In this document: piece by piece, positions 1 through 6,602 of the stretch
Position numbering within the stretch: the first letter of the stretch is position 1
Layout: each line of letters opens with the position of its first letter
IMG/VR virus record: IMGVR_UViG_3300025131_000122
Location: 1-39,750 of that record
Direction: 5' to 3' (one strand)
Length of the DNA: 39,750 nucleotides
Source of the DNA: a virus
The notes under the pieces: generated by a model
Told to the model about the DNA's origin: nothing
The model's database searches: none
Seen by the model: the letters and a program-made list of their open reading frames with translations, nothing else
Translations under genes and position numbers: made by a program

Positions 1-528
1 ATAAGCCCTTTGGTACAGTCTATCTAAATGCGAAAACATCTCAGGACTAATTGCCTGTGCGGTTTTGTAGATGGGTGCCGTACCTGCGTACTCAATAATA
101 CCACCAATCTCATTGTTCAGGTGTGACTTGCTCACCTTAGAGCCGCGCTCTATGAATACCTTCGGTACACTCACTAGGTGCATGGCTATCTGTATCGTTT
201 TGAGTAGTTTGTTGATTTCGATCTGAAGACCCGTCAACTGCTCTGCCATCCCCTGACCCCAAAAGCCTAATGCCTTGCTGCTCCACTTAAGGTTAACAAA
301 TGGGAAGTATGGCTTAGTGTATTCCTCGTCCAAAAGAACCGCAGTAGCGATGCATATGGTGTGCCTGCCGTCCCCCGCATTGCGAGTAGAGGGTAGGTGC
401 CAAGCCTCTATAACCTCCACGCCATCAAATATTGCAGCATCAGGCGAAGATACTGCGCTCTCCTCCGTGTCCCCTGAAGAACGTATAATCTCCCCGGCAT
501 ATTCAGGGTACACGCTAATCAGGACCTC
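1..528. repeat. Terminal direct repeat, copy 1 (circular-closure overlap)
   Basis: Bases 1-528 align without gaps to 39223-39750, with 11 substitutions (positions 127, 166, 268, 352, 358, 376, 394, 406, 451, 484 and 505). The overlap lies inside the portal gene and restores its reading frame, so the contig is a closed or terminally redundant genome of 39,222 unique bases. True terminal redundancy within one virion should be identical, so the differences point to population variants merged in the assembly. Confidence 0.95.
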
Positions 529-1113
529 CCTGTTAATCATCTTGCGCTGAAACATCTGACGGGGTTCGCCATAAATAGACTCAGAATCATCAACCAACAC
601 CTCATGGGGCAAAACACGCTCCACGGTTATCTCTTTGTTGTCCTCGTATATTTTCATAAACCCCGTACCAAAGATACATGAGTCCCTAACGACCTCTTCG
701 CCTATTTTGTAGATGTCGCTTGCATAGAATAAGCCCTGAGTGAATTTGTTAAGCATCTTAGCTTTGCGTTTCATGGTCCAATTTCCACCACTCGTCAGAA
801 ACATTGGGCGCGGTCTGTTTTTCATAATCTTCGAGACTATAGTTGAAACCATAGAGTGGACTATATTTAAGGAAAGGTTGCTATCGAGTCGATTGAAGCT
901 TGCGGATGGTCGCGCATATGCCTTGGAGCTTAAGCCATCTATAGGACTGTTGCCGTACAATCTCAAGTGCCTCAAGTCTGCCGTGGTCCGATAGGATTGT
1001 TTATCGTCTATGTAATTTATCGCATCAAAAATGAAATTATTGATTTCGTTGTCAGGTGCTTGCCACCAAAAGGTACTGTACTTGTCCTTGTAAGATTTCT
1101 TATCAGTTGGCAT
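1..1113 (-). CDS. Portal protein, N-terminal part (gene continues across the contig junction)
   Basis: This is the dodecameric portal ring at the capsid vertex through which DNA is packaged and ejected. The frame opens with ATG at 1113-1111 behind AGGGAAATAACAC and begins MPTDKKSYKDKYSTFWWQ. It stays open to base 1. Joined to the copy ending at 38446 through the terminal repeat, the gene has 630 codons (629 residues), a size typical of podovirus portals. The central stretch KPYFPFVNLKW...GFWGQGMAEQLTGLQIEIN resembles the portal core in which a clip and helical stem follow. It lies directly downstream of the terminase and two small genes and upstream of scaffold and capsid, as expected. The family call rests on context, length and this motif. 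Confidence 0.88.
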   Translation of the reverse strand, partial: MPTDKKSYKDKYSTFWWQAPDNEINNFIFDAINYIDDKQSYRTTADLRHLRLYGNSPIDGLSSKAYARPSASFNRLDSNLSLNIVHSMVSTIVSKIMKNRPRPMFLTSGGNWTMKRKAKMLNKFTQGLFYASDIYKIGEEVVRDSCIFGTGFMKIYEDNKEITVERVLPHEVLVDDSESIYGEPRQMFQRKMINREVLISVYPEYAGEIIRSSGDTEESAVSSPDAAIFDGVEVIEAWHLPSTRNAGDGRHTICIATAVLLDEEYTKPYFPFVNLKWSSKALGFWGQGMAEQLTGLQIEINKLLKTIQIAMHLVSVPKVFIERGSKVSKSHLNNEIGGIIEYAGTAPIYKTAQAISPEMFSHLDRLYQRAY

Positions 1114-1116
1114 GTG

Positions 1117-1521
1117 TTATTTCCCTAACTTGTGCATTCGTCGGTATTCCTCAAGAAAGAGCTTCATCATTTCCCGCAATTCGGCTTCGTTTTTTGCAGA
1201 AGCCATAGTTTTCTGCATGGTTGCCAAATTTTGCGTAGGGATGCTTGGTTTCATTGTTCGCTCCTTATACCACTCTTTCGACGGTGAAGGGGGATGCGGA
1301 TCGGGATTAGATGGCATAACCACACCGGGGAATGCGCCTGCCTTTCCTCTGACCTCGCTCTCTCTCATTGACCGAAGGACCTCTTGCTCTTGCCTCCTCA
1401 CAGCGTAATTAATCTCCTTCTGCTTCTCAAGCTCATCGACGGCAACGCGAATATTTTGGTTGATGTCACCGAGGACACCCATCGCCTCTTCATCTAATTT
1501 CTTTACAATATCTTCCGGCAT
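1117..1521 (-). CDS. Hypothetical protein between terminase and portal
   Basis: A 134-residue protein, starting at ATG 1521 behind GCGAGGTAGCT. Two charged helical segments (residues about 1-55 and 100-134) flank a Pro/Ser-rich linker near residues 65-90. The N-terminal half has heptad-like spacing suggesting a coiled coil, and the C-terminal helix is rich in Glu, Met and Arg. It ends 4 bp before the portal start, so it belongs to the packaging block. I do not recognise a family. A small capsid-vertex or packaging accessory role fits the position but is only inference. Confidence 0.8.
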   Translation of the reverse strand: MPEDIVKKLDEEAMGVLGDINQNIRVAVDELEKQKEINYAVRRQEQEVLRSMRESEVRGKAGAFPGVVMPSNPDPHPPSPSKEWYKERTMKPSIPTQNLATMQKTMASAKNEAELREMMKLFLEEYRRMHKLGK

Positions 1522-1523
1522 AG

Positions 1524-1760
1524 CTACCTCGCTGAATAGTAGAGAAGCTCATCGTCTTCTTCTTGTGATGTTCTGTCATCGTTTTTCTGAACGTACTTGC
1601 CTAGATCCTCGGCAGGCAAATGGATAAAATGTGTGAACTTCATAGATACGCCACCCATCGTAAACTCTTGAACTCCGTTTGATTTTAGAACCTTCAATAG
1701 CGCATCTAGTTTACTAGGGTTTTCTAGCATTTGTAAACAGACATCTTCTTTTTTTAACAT
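1524..1760 (-). CDS. Hypothetical small protein coupled to the large terminase
   Basis: A 78-residue acidic protein beginning MLKKEDVCLQ. The preferred start is ATG 1760-1758, because the terminase stop and this start share a base (TAATG), a typical translational-coupling arrangement. An upstream ATG at 1778 would overlap the terminase. The first half looks helical (LENPSKLDALLKVLKS); the C-terminus is Asp/Glu-rich. No family is recognised. The position between terminase and portal suggests a packaging-related protein. Confidence 0.78.
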   Translation of the reverse strand: MLKKEDVCLQMLENPSKLDALLKVLKSNGVQEFTMGGVSMKFTHFIHLPAEDLGKYVQKNDDRTSQEEDDELLYYSAR

Positions 1761-3217
1761 TATAGTGACTCCCACCAATCCATGCGTTTTTCGCGTTCAA
1801 TTTTCTCACACTCGGCTACTTCCCAATCATCCCATATCTTTTCCCAATATTCTTTTGTCCCATAGCGTGGATTAAATGGCAATTCTTCGCTACAATAGTG
1901 TTTGGACTCACGCCACGCATACAAAAAGGCATCTGATAAATGGTTTTCAAAACGCTTATCCTCAGTTTTCTGATTTTCAGCCCACTGCAAGAGGTTCCAT
2001 TCCCCGGCGATGTCAGAGTCAGGTGGGACTTTGACGAAGCCGGAGCGCAGATCGCTGTTCAGAAGTTCAATGTAGCTAAATTTGTCATGTTTGCTTGCGG
2101 CGATGACGGGGATATTATAACGGACACGGAACTCCTCCGCGATACTCTTGCCGAGGCCGCCCGTATCCATTACGATACGAGTAAATTTATAAGTTTTCCC
2201 AAGCTCCTCGATGTGCTGCGCGATCTCTGCCGGAATCATCCCGACACGTTTCATTTCGTAGACGAGATAGAGAGTAGGAAGATACCGATTAAAGGCACAA
2301 ACAGTAAAGGCAGATGCATCGTTGAAACCCAAATCCACGCCAAGTATGTAGTCGAAGTCATAATCCAAAGTGGGGAGGGTGTCGTAAAGATTAATAGCCT
2401 CGTCGAACTTATAAACAAGACTGTCTGCGGAGCGCACCCACCTCCCGCACCACTCGCGGAGATAAACAGGATGCTCGTTGTCCCACCCCCTACGCTTCAT
2501 GCGCTTGTCTAGCCAATCCTGAGCGTGGGGGATATGGGGGTTGTCCAAGATAGTCCAATAATGATTACTATAATCCGAATTGGGTTCTGTCGTTGCACGG
2601 TGAAAGATTCCCGTACAGGCAGCGTTGGGTGTCCCAATGAGGCACATGGTTCCATCATGGTCTATCAAGGTTGGCTCCAACACCTCTTCGACCAACTCAT
2701 CCATATGTGGTCCAAAGGAAGCGCACTCATCAATGATGATTAGTACAAATGCGCTTCCTCGAAGCTTGTCGATGTCGGCTTGGTCGTTCGCTGCCGTCAG
2801 GTAGATGACGCTCCCGTTGGGGAGATATGCCGTCAGTTCGGCATTGTTGAACTTGATGTTCATACTGTATTGACGGTCTAGCTGTTTGAGCTTGGGCCAC
2901 ATGACACGCTTTGCATTGATGCGTGTAAGGGCAATATAGGCTGCTTCGCTCTCAGGGTTCTCTAGGGCCTGTTTTAGGAGATATACGGCACAAGAGTGGG
3001 TTTTTCCTGCTCGGCGGCTGCAGAGGGCTGTCTTGAGCTTTGCAGGGTCACTTATGAATGCTACCTGCCTGTCAAAGCAGTCCTTGAAGAATTGGGTGGA
3101 TCTCTCGGTGACCTGAACACTTTTGTCCTTCTTTGGAGTTTCCCCAAAACGCTTGATGTACTCCTTTACGAGTTCACGCGCCTCAATGGGGTTCATTTGG
3201 TCGGACTTTTTACCCAT
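1760..3217 (-). CDS. terL: Terminase large subunit (packaging ATPase and nuclease)
   Basis: A 485-residue motor that translocates DNA into the prohead and cuts the concatemer. ATPase domain: Walker A variant SRRAGKTH at residues 67-74, Walker B LIIIDE at 159-164 with catalytic Glu 164, and coupling motif GTP at 195-197. RNase H-like nuclease domain: GVDLG (Asp 295), VMDTGG (Asp 351) and HLSDA (Asp 429) supply the three metal-binding acidic residues. Length and motif order are those of a full-length terminase. It overlaps the upstream small gene by 25 bp and is coupled to the downstream one by TAATG. The packaging type (cos or pac) cannot be decided by eye. Confidence 0.97.
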   Translation of the reverse strand: MGKKSDQMNPIEARELVKEYIKRFGETPKKDKSVQVTERSTQFFKDCFDRQVAFISDPAKLKTALCSRRAGKTHSCAVYLLKQALENPESEAAYIALTRINAKRVMWPKLKQLDRQYSMNIKFNNAELTAYLPNGSVIYLTAANDQADIDKLRGSAFVLIIIDECASFGPHMDELVEEVLEPTLIDHDGTMCLIGTPNAACTGIFHRATTEPNSDYSNHYWTILDNPHIPHAQDWLDKRMKRRGWDNEHPVYLREWCGRWVRSADSLVYKFDEAINLYDTLPTLDYDFDYILGVDLGFNDASAFTVCAFNRYLPTLYLVYEMKRVGMIPAEIAQHIEELGKTYKFTRIVMDTGGLGKSIAEEFRVRYNIPVIAASKHDKFSYIELLNSDLRSGFVKVPPDSDIAGEWNLLQWAENQKTEDKRFENHLSDAFLYAWRESKHYCSEELPFNPRYGTKEYWEKIWDDWEVAECEKIEREKRMDWWESL

Positions 3218-3423
3218 ATCCTCTTTACTGTGCCACCTAAGATTGTCTTTACGTCACAAATTATCTTTTTGAGACTGTCGGGCATTTTCCCTTTTATCTG
3301 ACGTTGGATGCTGAATACTTCCTTGTCGGTCATGCTAGGTATGCCCTGCATGTTGTATTTATGTGCCTTGCTCGGGCAGTCCGTTATCATTATACCATTA
3401 ACGGAGTAGTCTCTAGTTTTCAC
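3193..3423 (-). CDS. Hypothetical small protein upstream of terL
   Basis: A 76-residue basic protein read from a GTG start at 3423-3421 behind AAAGGAAATAG. It overlaps the terminase start by 25 bp and the preceding small gene by 11 bp, as is common in this densely packed operon. The middle (residues 28-65) looks helical with alternating Lys and hydrophobic residues. I recognise no family. A DNA-binding or small-terminase role is possible from size and position, but nothing in the sequence proves it. Confidence 0.65.
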   Translation of the reverse strand: MKTRDYSVNGIMITDCPSKAHKYNMQGIPSMTDKEVFSIQRQIKGKMPDSLKKIICDVKTILGGTVKRIWVKSPTK

Positions 3424-3562
3424 CTATTTCCTTTTTGTTCTTCAGTGGGACAAATGGCTTCCAATCCAATTTTCTAAACCGCTCAAAGAACAGCAGTTTT
3501 CTTTCTTCCTTTTTTGGCTTTCTTGGGTTTCCCTCCTGCGCTGAGTCCTTCTTCTTGTTCAT
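3413..3562 (-). CDS. Possible very small basic protein
   Basis: A 49-residue Lys/Arg-rich frame (MNKKKDSAQEGNPRKPKKEE...) from ATG 3562. A weak AAAGG lies about 11 bases upstream. It overlaps the end of the 3483-3806 gene by 80 bp in another frame, which weakens the case. On the other hand, it fills what would otherwise be a 60 bp gap, and its stop overlaps the next start. It could be real or chance. Function unknown. Confidence 0.4.
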   Translation of the reverse strand: MNKKKDSAQEGNPRKPKKEERKLLFFERFRKLDWKPFVPLKNKKEIGEN

Positions 3563-3806
3563 GCGAGTAGCCTTTCGGTTGTTCCTTGGAAAATAAAGAT
3601 ATGGCAGGCTCCTCCATTGTCTCACAATGTGCCACATTAGACAAAGGCACAACCGTACTTAAATGCCGTCTGTGAATAACCACAAACCCCTCTACGAGTT
3701 CTATATAGCTAAGGCGTTGGTTCACATCGGTCAAAGACGCATAAGACGCTAAGGACCCGTTAGGGAGTCTCACGTTGTTTTTAAATCTAACTGATTTGAG
3801 ATTCAT
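3483..3806 (-). CDS. Hypothetical protein, basic C-terminal tail
   Basis: A 107-residue protein. Residues 1-60 look like a small beta-rich fold (VRFKNNVRLPNGS, YIELVEGFVVIHRRH). The last 20 residues are a Lys-rich tail (KPKKAKKGRKK) that could bind nucleic acid. It overlaps the end of the GNAT-like gene by 20 bp and sits within the pre-terminase block of the late operon. No family recognised. Confidence 0.68.
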   Translation of the reverse strand: MNLKSVRFKNNVRLPNGSLASYASLTDVNQRLSYIELVEGFVVIHRRHLSTVVPLSNVAHCETMEEPAISLFSKEQPKGYSHEQEEGLSAGGKPKKAKKGRKKTAVL

Positions 3807-4260
3807 CCTGCACTCCTTTACTCATGTACACATAAAGCAAATATGGGTTGTACACAATTTTCTTTTCTTTGTTTTGCTGCCTTGAGTTTTTGTACTTCAT
3901 AAAATGGGTCGTAATTATGTGGTTGCCCAAGGACCACCCGAACTCGGCAAGGAGCAGCTTGCACAACCCCTTGTTGCGATATTCCTTCTTGGTGTATGCA
4001 AAGTGTAACACAGGTGTGTCGTAGACCTCACCACAGGCCCATGAGTAGATTTTGGTGGGGTCTTGAGTGTCACAGGCTACCTTTATGATTGCTCTGCTCA
4101 GAAGGTGGTCTATGACCTTTCTGTGCTGAGAGTAGAAAACGCTATTGCTTATGCCAACCGAAAATGGACTTTCTCGGTATTGCTTGAGCCAAGAGTTATA
4201 GATTAGGGGCAAGTCCTCTTGCGTAGCGTCCCTAACTATAACGTTTAACTGCTCTTCCAA
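3787..4260 (-). CDS. GNAT-fold N-acetyltransferase-like protein
   Basis: A 157-residue protein with the outline of the Gcn5-related acetyltransferase fold. It has an N-terminal strand and helix (IVRDATQEDLPLIYNSWL), a central strand (VLHFAYTKKEYR), and the acetyl-CoA pyrophosphate loop at residues 95-100 (RNKGLC, matching the R/Q-x-x-G-x-G/A pattern) followed by a helix. GNAT-like proteins near the terminase occur in many phages, where substrates are mostly unknown. The first upstream 100 bp holds an AT/GC/AT element rather than a gene. The fold is likely; acetyltransferase activity is inferred. Confidence 0.72.
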   Translation of the reverse strand: MEEQLNVIVRDATQEDLPLIYNSWLKQYRESPFSVGISNSVFYSQHRKVIDHLLSRAIIKVACDTQDPTKIYSWACGEVYDTPVLHFAYTKKEYRNKGLCKLLLAEFGWSLGNHIITTHFMKYKNSRQQNKEKKIVYNPYLLYVYMSKGVQDESQIS

Positions 4261-4285
4261 GATTTTTCTCTTTCAGCTTGACAGC

Positions 4286-4371
4286 ATATATATATAATAT
4301 ATATATAAATACGTGGCCTGATGAGCAGCACGCTGAGGCGGCTCCGAGGTGGGTATATATGTATTATATAT
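4286..4371. other. AT-repeat / GC core / AT-repeat intergenic element
   Basis: Two runs of alternating A and T (about 4286-4310 and 4354-4371) flank a GC-rich core (about 4311-4353). The flanks are roughly complementary, so the element can extrude as a long hairpin or cruciform. It sits in the only sizeable gap of the packaging block, between the small-terminase candidate and the GNAT gene. It could be a packaging (pac/cos) site, a transcript-processing hairpin or a regulatory leader. There is no typical U-tract terminator. Confidence 0.5.
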
Positions 4372-4783
4372 CTTTTGCATTCTTAATCATTTCTTCAATC
4401 TCACTGTCACCAATCTTAAGAGTCTTAAGCGCATCTTTGATTCGCCTCTTGAGATCTTTATCATCCATCCTATCAATCTCACTCAGCCCGCGAACGTCCC
4501 CCTCTAGCTTCACTAGCCTGTCGAGGGAAGTAATGAGCCGGGACAAGTGCTTTGAACGGTTCTCGTCCAAGCATTCGGATTCTACACCTATAGACCCCGC
4601 TAGCTTGGTCATCTCCATATGAACTAATGATAGAAAGTCCGATATGAGTCCTTGCGAACTAGGGATAACCTTAGCGACCTGCATCTTATGACGCATTGAG
4701 TCACGAACTAGCTTATCGTCGGTGTACTCTTCCTTATTCTTTTCCGGCAGGGGGACTAATTGGTGCTTGTTGCGCTTCTGCAT
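4364..4783 (-). CDS. Candidate terminase small subunit
   Basis: A 139-residue, strongly helical, charged protein. The segment LSRLITSLDRLVKLEGDVRGLSE (about residues 80-103) resembles the central oligomerisation helices of small terminases, and the C-terminal third is acidic/basic helix. The position, four genes ahead of terL in the same operon, also fits. It overlaps the preceding gene by 50 bp. I cannot see a clear helix-turn-helix, so the assignment is by context and shape. The neighbouring small proteins at 4734-4979 or 3193-3423 are alternatives. Confidence 0.5.
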   Translation of the reverse strand: MQKRNKHQLVPLPEKNKEEYTDDKLVRDSMRHKMQVAKVIPSSQGLISDFLSLVHMEMTKLAGSIGVESECLDENRSKHLSRLITSLDRLVKLEGDVRGLSEIDRMDDKDLKRRIKDALKTLKIGDSEIEEMIKNAKDI

Positions 4784-4979
4784 CGGGTCCTGCCTCTAAT
4801 TGGGTGACAACCATCATGGCAACGTCCAAACCATCAATTTGGGAGTCCAATGCGCCCAATTGCTTGCTCAAACGGTCAATCTGATGTGTTAAGGCCCCTC
4901 GTTGGGTGCATAACTCCGTATACTTGTTATTAATGGCCTCTTTGCCTTCATTGCCCTCAGTGGGTGTATTATTCTCCAT
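4734..4979 (-). CDS. Small coiled-coil protein, first gene of the late operon
   Basis: An 81-residue protein from ATG 4979 behind AAAGGACTGAATT. Residues about 20-60 form a heptad-patterned helix (LTHQIDRLSKQLGALDSQIDGLD). The C-terminus is Ala/Pro/Gln-rich and disordered-looking. It is the first gene after the candidate late promoter at 5080-5065, with a leader of roughly 75 nt. The function is unknown. A DNA-recognition partner of the terminase or a late regulator are both conceivable from the position. Confidence 0.7.
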   Translation of the reverse strand: MENNTPTEGNEGKEAINNKYTELCTQRGALTHQIDRLSKQLGALDSQIDGLDVAMMVVTQLEAGPDAEAQQAPISPPAGKE

Positions 4980-5064
4980 AATTCAGTCCTTTCTTGTTTA
5001 ATGTCATGTTTTTGGCTCCAAAAAATAGAATGTGTTTTCCGATTGTGTCATTACCTGTGTGAGA

Positions 5065-5080
5065 TGCAATCGTAATGCCA
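5065..5080 (-). promoter_or_regulatory. Sigma-54 (-24/-12) promoter of the late operon
   Basis: On the minus strand the sequence is TGGCAT-TACGA-TTGCA, preceded by T. The RpoN consensus is TGGCACG-N4-TTGC(A/T). The GG and GC doublets have the required 10-base separation. The start of transcription would fall near 5054, giving a 75-nt leader to the first late gene at 4979. I see no strong sigma-70 promoter here. The match is visible; use by RpoN is inference. Confidence 0.7.
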
Positions 5081-5107
5081 ATTCGAGGGGGGGTGCATCG
5101 GCTTTTT

Positions 5108-5126
5108 GATATTGAGAATCATTATC
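5108..5126. promoter_or_regulatory. Fur-box-like operator 1
   Basis: GATATTGAGAATCATTATC matches the 19-bp Fur consensus GATAATGATAATCATTATC at 17 of 19 positions. In the 7-1-7 model (TGATAAT-N-ATTATCA) it reads TGAGAAT-C-ATTATCA, one mismatch. It lies 28 bp upstream of the -24 element of the late promoter. Confidence 0.6.
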
Positions 5127-5177
5127 ATAGTGCCAAGCCCCTGATATCATTGAATATTCTGCATCCCGCGTCAACTT

Positions 5178-5196
5178 GATAATGAGAATCGTTATC
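5178..5196. promoter_or_regulatory. Fur-box-like operator 2
   Basis: GATAATGAGAATCGTTATC matches the 19-bp Fur consensus at 17 of 19 positions. It lies about 100 bp upstream of the late promoter and 52 bp from the first box, which is roughly five helical turns. Confidence 0.6.
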
Positions 5197-5229
5197 ATAA
5201 CGGATATGCCATTTCTCATCTGCGACAAG

Positions 5230-5243
5230 GCGCGATATCGCGC
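5230..5243. promoter_or_regulatory. Perfect 14-bp palindrome GCGCGATATCGCGC
   Basis: A perfect inverted repeat 150-165 bp upstream of the late -24 element. That is the usual distance for an enhancer bound by a sigma-54 activator. It could be an operator for a host activator or a phage dimer. The cognate protein cannot be named from the sequence. Confidence 0.45.
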
Positions 5244-5252
5244 TACTGACAA

Positions 5253-5337
5253 TGGCACGATTTTTGATTTGGCATGGTTCTTGATTTGGCACGGTTTTTG
5301 ACTTGGCATGCTTTTTTATTTGGCACGGATCTTGCAT
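5253..5337 (+). repeat. Five 17-bp tandem repeats of a -24-like element
   Basis: TGGCAC/T begins at 5253, 5270, 5287, 5304 and 5321, exactly 17 bp apart. Units include TGGCACGATTTTTGATT, TGGCATGGTTCTTGATT and TGGCACGGTTTTTGACT. Each reads as a sigma-54 -24 element followed at the right distance by TTGA, TTTA or, only in the last copy, the canonical TTGCA. The array could be tandem or decoy RpoN sites. A 17-bp period is also typical of replication iterons, so an origin is the main alternative. Confidence 0.8.
5321..5336 (+). promoter_or_regulatory. Perfect sigma-54 (-24/-12) match, rightward
   Basis: TGGCACGGATCTTGCA, preceded by T, fits the consensus YTGGCACG-N4-TTGCW at every conserved base. 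Transcription would start near 5347 and run rightwards into a gene-free stretch, then antisense to the DUF7227 gene. No protein start fits, so a small or antisense RNA is the likely product if it is active. Confidence 0.55.
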
Positions 5338-5340
5338 TAT

Positions 5341-5356
5341 TGCAGGTTCCATGCCA
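5341..5356 (-). promoter_or_regulatory. Near-match sigma-54 element facing the rightward one
   Basis: On the minus strand TGGCAT-GGAAC-CTGCA has one mismatch in the -12 box. With the element at 5321-5336 it forms a large imperfect inverted repeat (13 of 16 bases match across arms, 4-base centre). It could be a divergent promoter pair, or one palindromic protein site. Confidence 0.35.
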
Positions 5357-5683
5357 ATTTGAGCGTGGTTTGGGTTGGGCTTGAGAGTTTTAGGGCTTAT
5401 TTTGGTGGGATTAAATGTTTTGAGATGGCATGTTCTGTGCTTAACGCAACGCATTATCAGGCTCTTTTCTAGCTTGTTTTGGGTGATTGCTACAACCCTT
5501 AACCTTGAATAAGCTTTACATAGCCCTTAGCGCCTTGTCAAGCTCTTTATAGCCTAGACCTAAACCCTACCATTCAAAAGTATCAAAACGCCGCTATAGG
5601 GCTGCCATAGGCATTAGAATCGATTTAGCTTGTTTGGGTGTGTTTTGAAGGCTTGCTTGAAGTCTTATACGCTGAACGCAAGA

Positions 5684-5703
5684 AAAGCCCTAAAAAGGGC
5701 TTT
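5684..5703 (-). terminator. Intrinsic terminator of the DUF7227 operon
   Basis: The palindrome AAAGCCCTAAAAAGGGCTTT gives an 8-bp stem with a 4-base loop. On the minus strand it is followed by TTCTTG, a short U-rich run. It lies 26 bp past the stop of the leftward gene ending at 5729. Confidence 0.75.
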
Positions 5704-5728
5704 AAATGCTTTAAGATATGGGTTTAAG

Positions 5729-6592
5729 TTAGGCTGCTAACATAAACCGTGGTTTATCGTTGACCATGAATAAGGCTCTTTTATCATGTTGCCGAGTGAA
5801 GCCTAGCAAGTCGTTTTTCGCCTTTGAACCTTTAGGCTTTAGAACGCCGATTAAGCCAATTTTAGCCCTTGGATCAATTGGCCGATAATCGTGTGAATCC
5901 GCATCATAGGTTAAGAAACCCTCAATGCTTCGCGGAATTCCTTCATCCTTTTCATAAGCAATGCACATTGCCACGTTTACCCCTAAACCTAGTGCTTCGC
6001 GGTACTCAGCCTTATTGCGTTCTTTAGCGCTAAAGGTTAAATAATAGTTGGGGGTAGAATCTCTATTTTTAGCCCATGCTCTAACTCGCTCAATGTTTGC
6101 AGTGTAATCATAAAACATAATATTGGGAAATAGCGCTAAAAATTCTTGAGCTAAACCCATATCACTTACAGTATCTAGTCTCGCGGCCGCTAACATTCCA
6201 AGCTTTTTGGCTCTTTTCTCGAATGCTGCTAGTTCGTGGTATAAAAGAGCCTTAAACGCTATTGGCTCGGCATGATAAAACCATGTTCTTCTTGCACGTG
6301 CAACCATTGCCGAGAGCATTCGACCCCTACCGCTATGTGGCCCTAAGCAAAGCGCTAAGCATGCCCTTGTGGCCCATGGGCAGATATTTTTGAAAATGCT
6401 AGCATCGAGCGTCAAGCCAATTGCTTTTAGAATAGCATATGCGCTTTTACTTGGTGCAAGCATCAAAGGCGCAGTTAATACGCCGATTGTCTCGCTTAGC
6501 ATGGTTTTAGGTTGGGACACTGTTAACAGGCGCTTAACCCCATAAACACCCGCACGCTTTAAAGCTTGTTTTTTGGATAAAAGTTTTTCCAT
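5729..6592 (-). CDS. DUF7227-type phage protein with CPxATxxCxxxC motif
   Basis: A 287-residue protein from ATG 6592 behind AAGGGGAATATT. Residues 71-90 carry C71-P-W-A-T-R-A-C78-L-A-L-C82...SGRG. Later motifs are RLDTVSD (138-144), FYDYT (160-164) and a YYLTFSAKERN stretch (183-193), followed by a C-terminal Gly-rich part. I recognise this pattern from a widespread family of phage and plasmid proteins of unknown function (DUF7227, name from memory). The three cysteines could bind metal or an Fe-S cluster. It is the last gene of the three-gene leftward operon and is followed by a terminator. The operon looks more A/T-biased at third codon positions than the structural genes. Confidence 0.8.
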   Translation of the reverse strand: MEKLLSKKQALKRAGVYGVKRLLTVSQPKTMLSETIGVLTAPLMLAPSKSAYAILKAIGLTLDASIFKNICPWATRACLALCLGPHSGRGRMLSAMVARARRTWFYHAEPIAFKALLYHELAAFEKRAKKLGMLAAARLDTVSDMGLAQEFLALFPNIMFYDYTANIERVRAWAKNRDSTPNYYLTFSAKERNKAEYREALGLGVNVAMCIAYEKDEGIPRSIEGFLTYDADSHDYRPIDPRAKIGLIGVLKPKGSKAKNDLLGFTRQHDKRALFMVNDKPRFMLAA

Positions 6593-6602
6593 AATATTCC
6601 CC

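Larger units (their letters stand above)
4980..5728. other. Late-side control region without genes
   Basis: This 749 bp stretch has no convincing gene; short open frames on both strands are built from repeats. From left to right it holds the leader of the late operon, a leftward sigma-54 promoter match (5080-5065), two Fur-box-like palindromes (5108-5126, 5178-5196), a 14-bp perfect palindrome (5230-5243), five 17-bp tandem repeats (5253-5337) ending in a perfect rightward sigma-54 match, a facing leftward near-match (5356-5341) and the terminator of the DUF7227 operon (5684-5703). In 5360-5680 I see nothing definite apart from one weak TGGCAT element near 5425. Confidence 0.85.

Noticed and set aside
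4311-4353. CTGATGAG in the GC core as a hammerhead ribozyme
   Set aside because: No GAAA partner or three-way junction can be drawn around it.
5004-5454. Leftward open frames with repeated Cys-Gln-Ile-Lys words
   Set aside because: They are translations of the 17-bp tandem array and Fur-like palindromes, have no ribosome binding sites and overlap each other.
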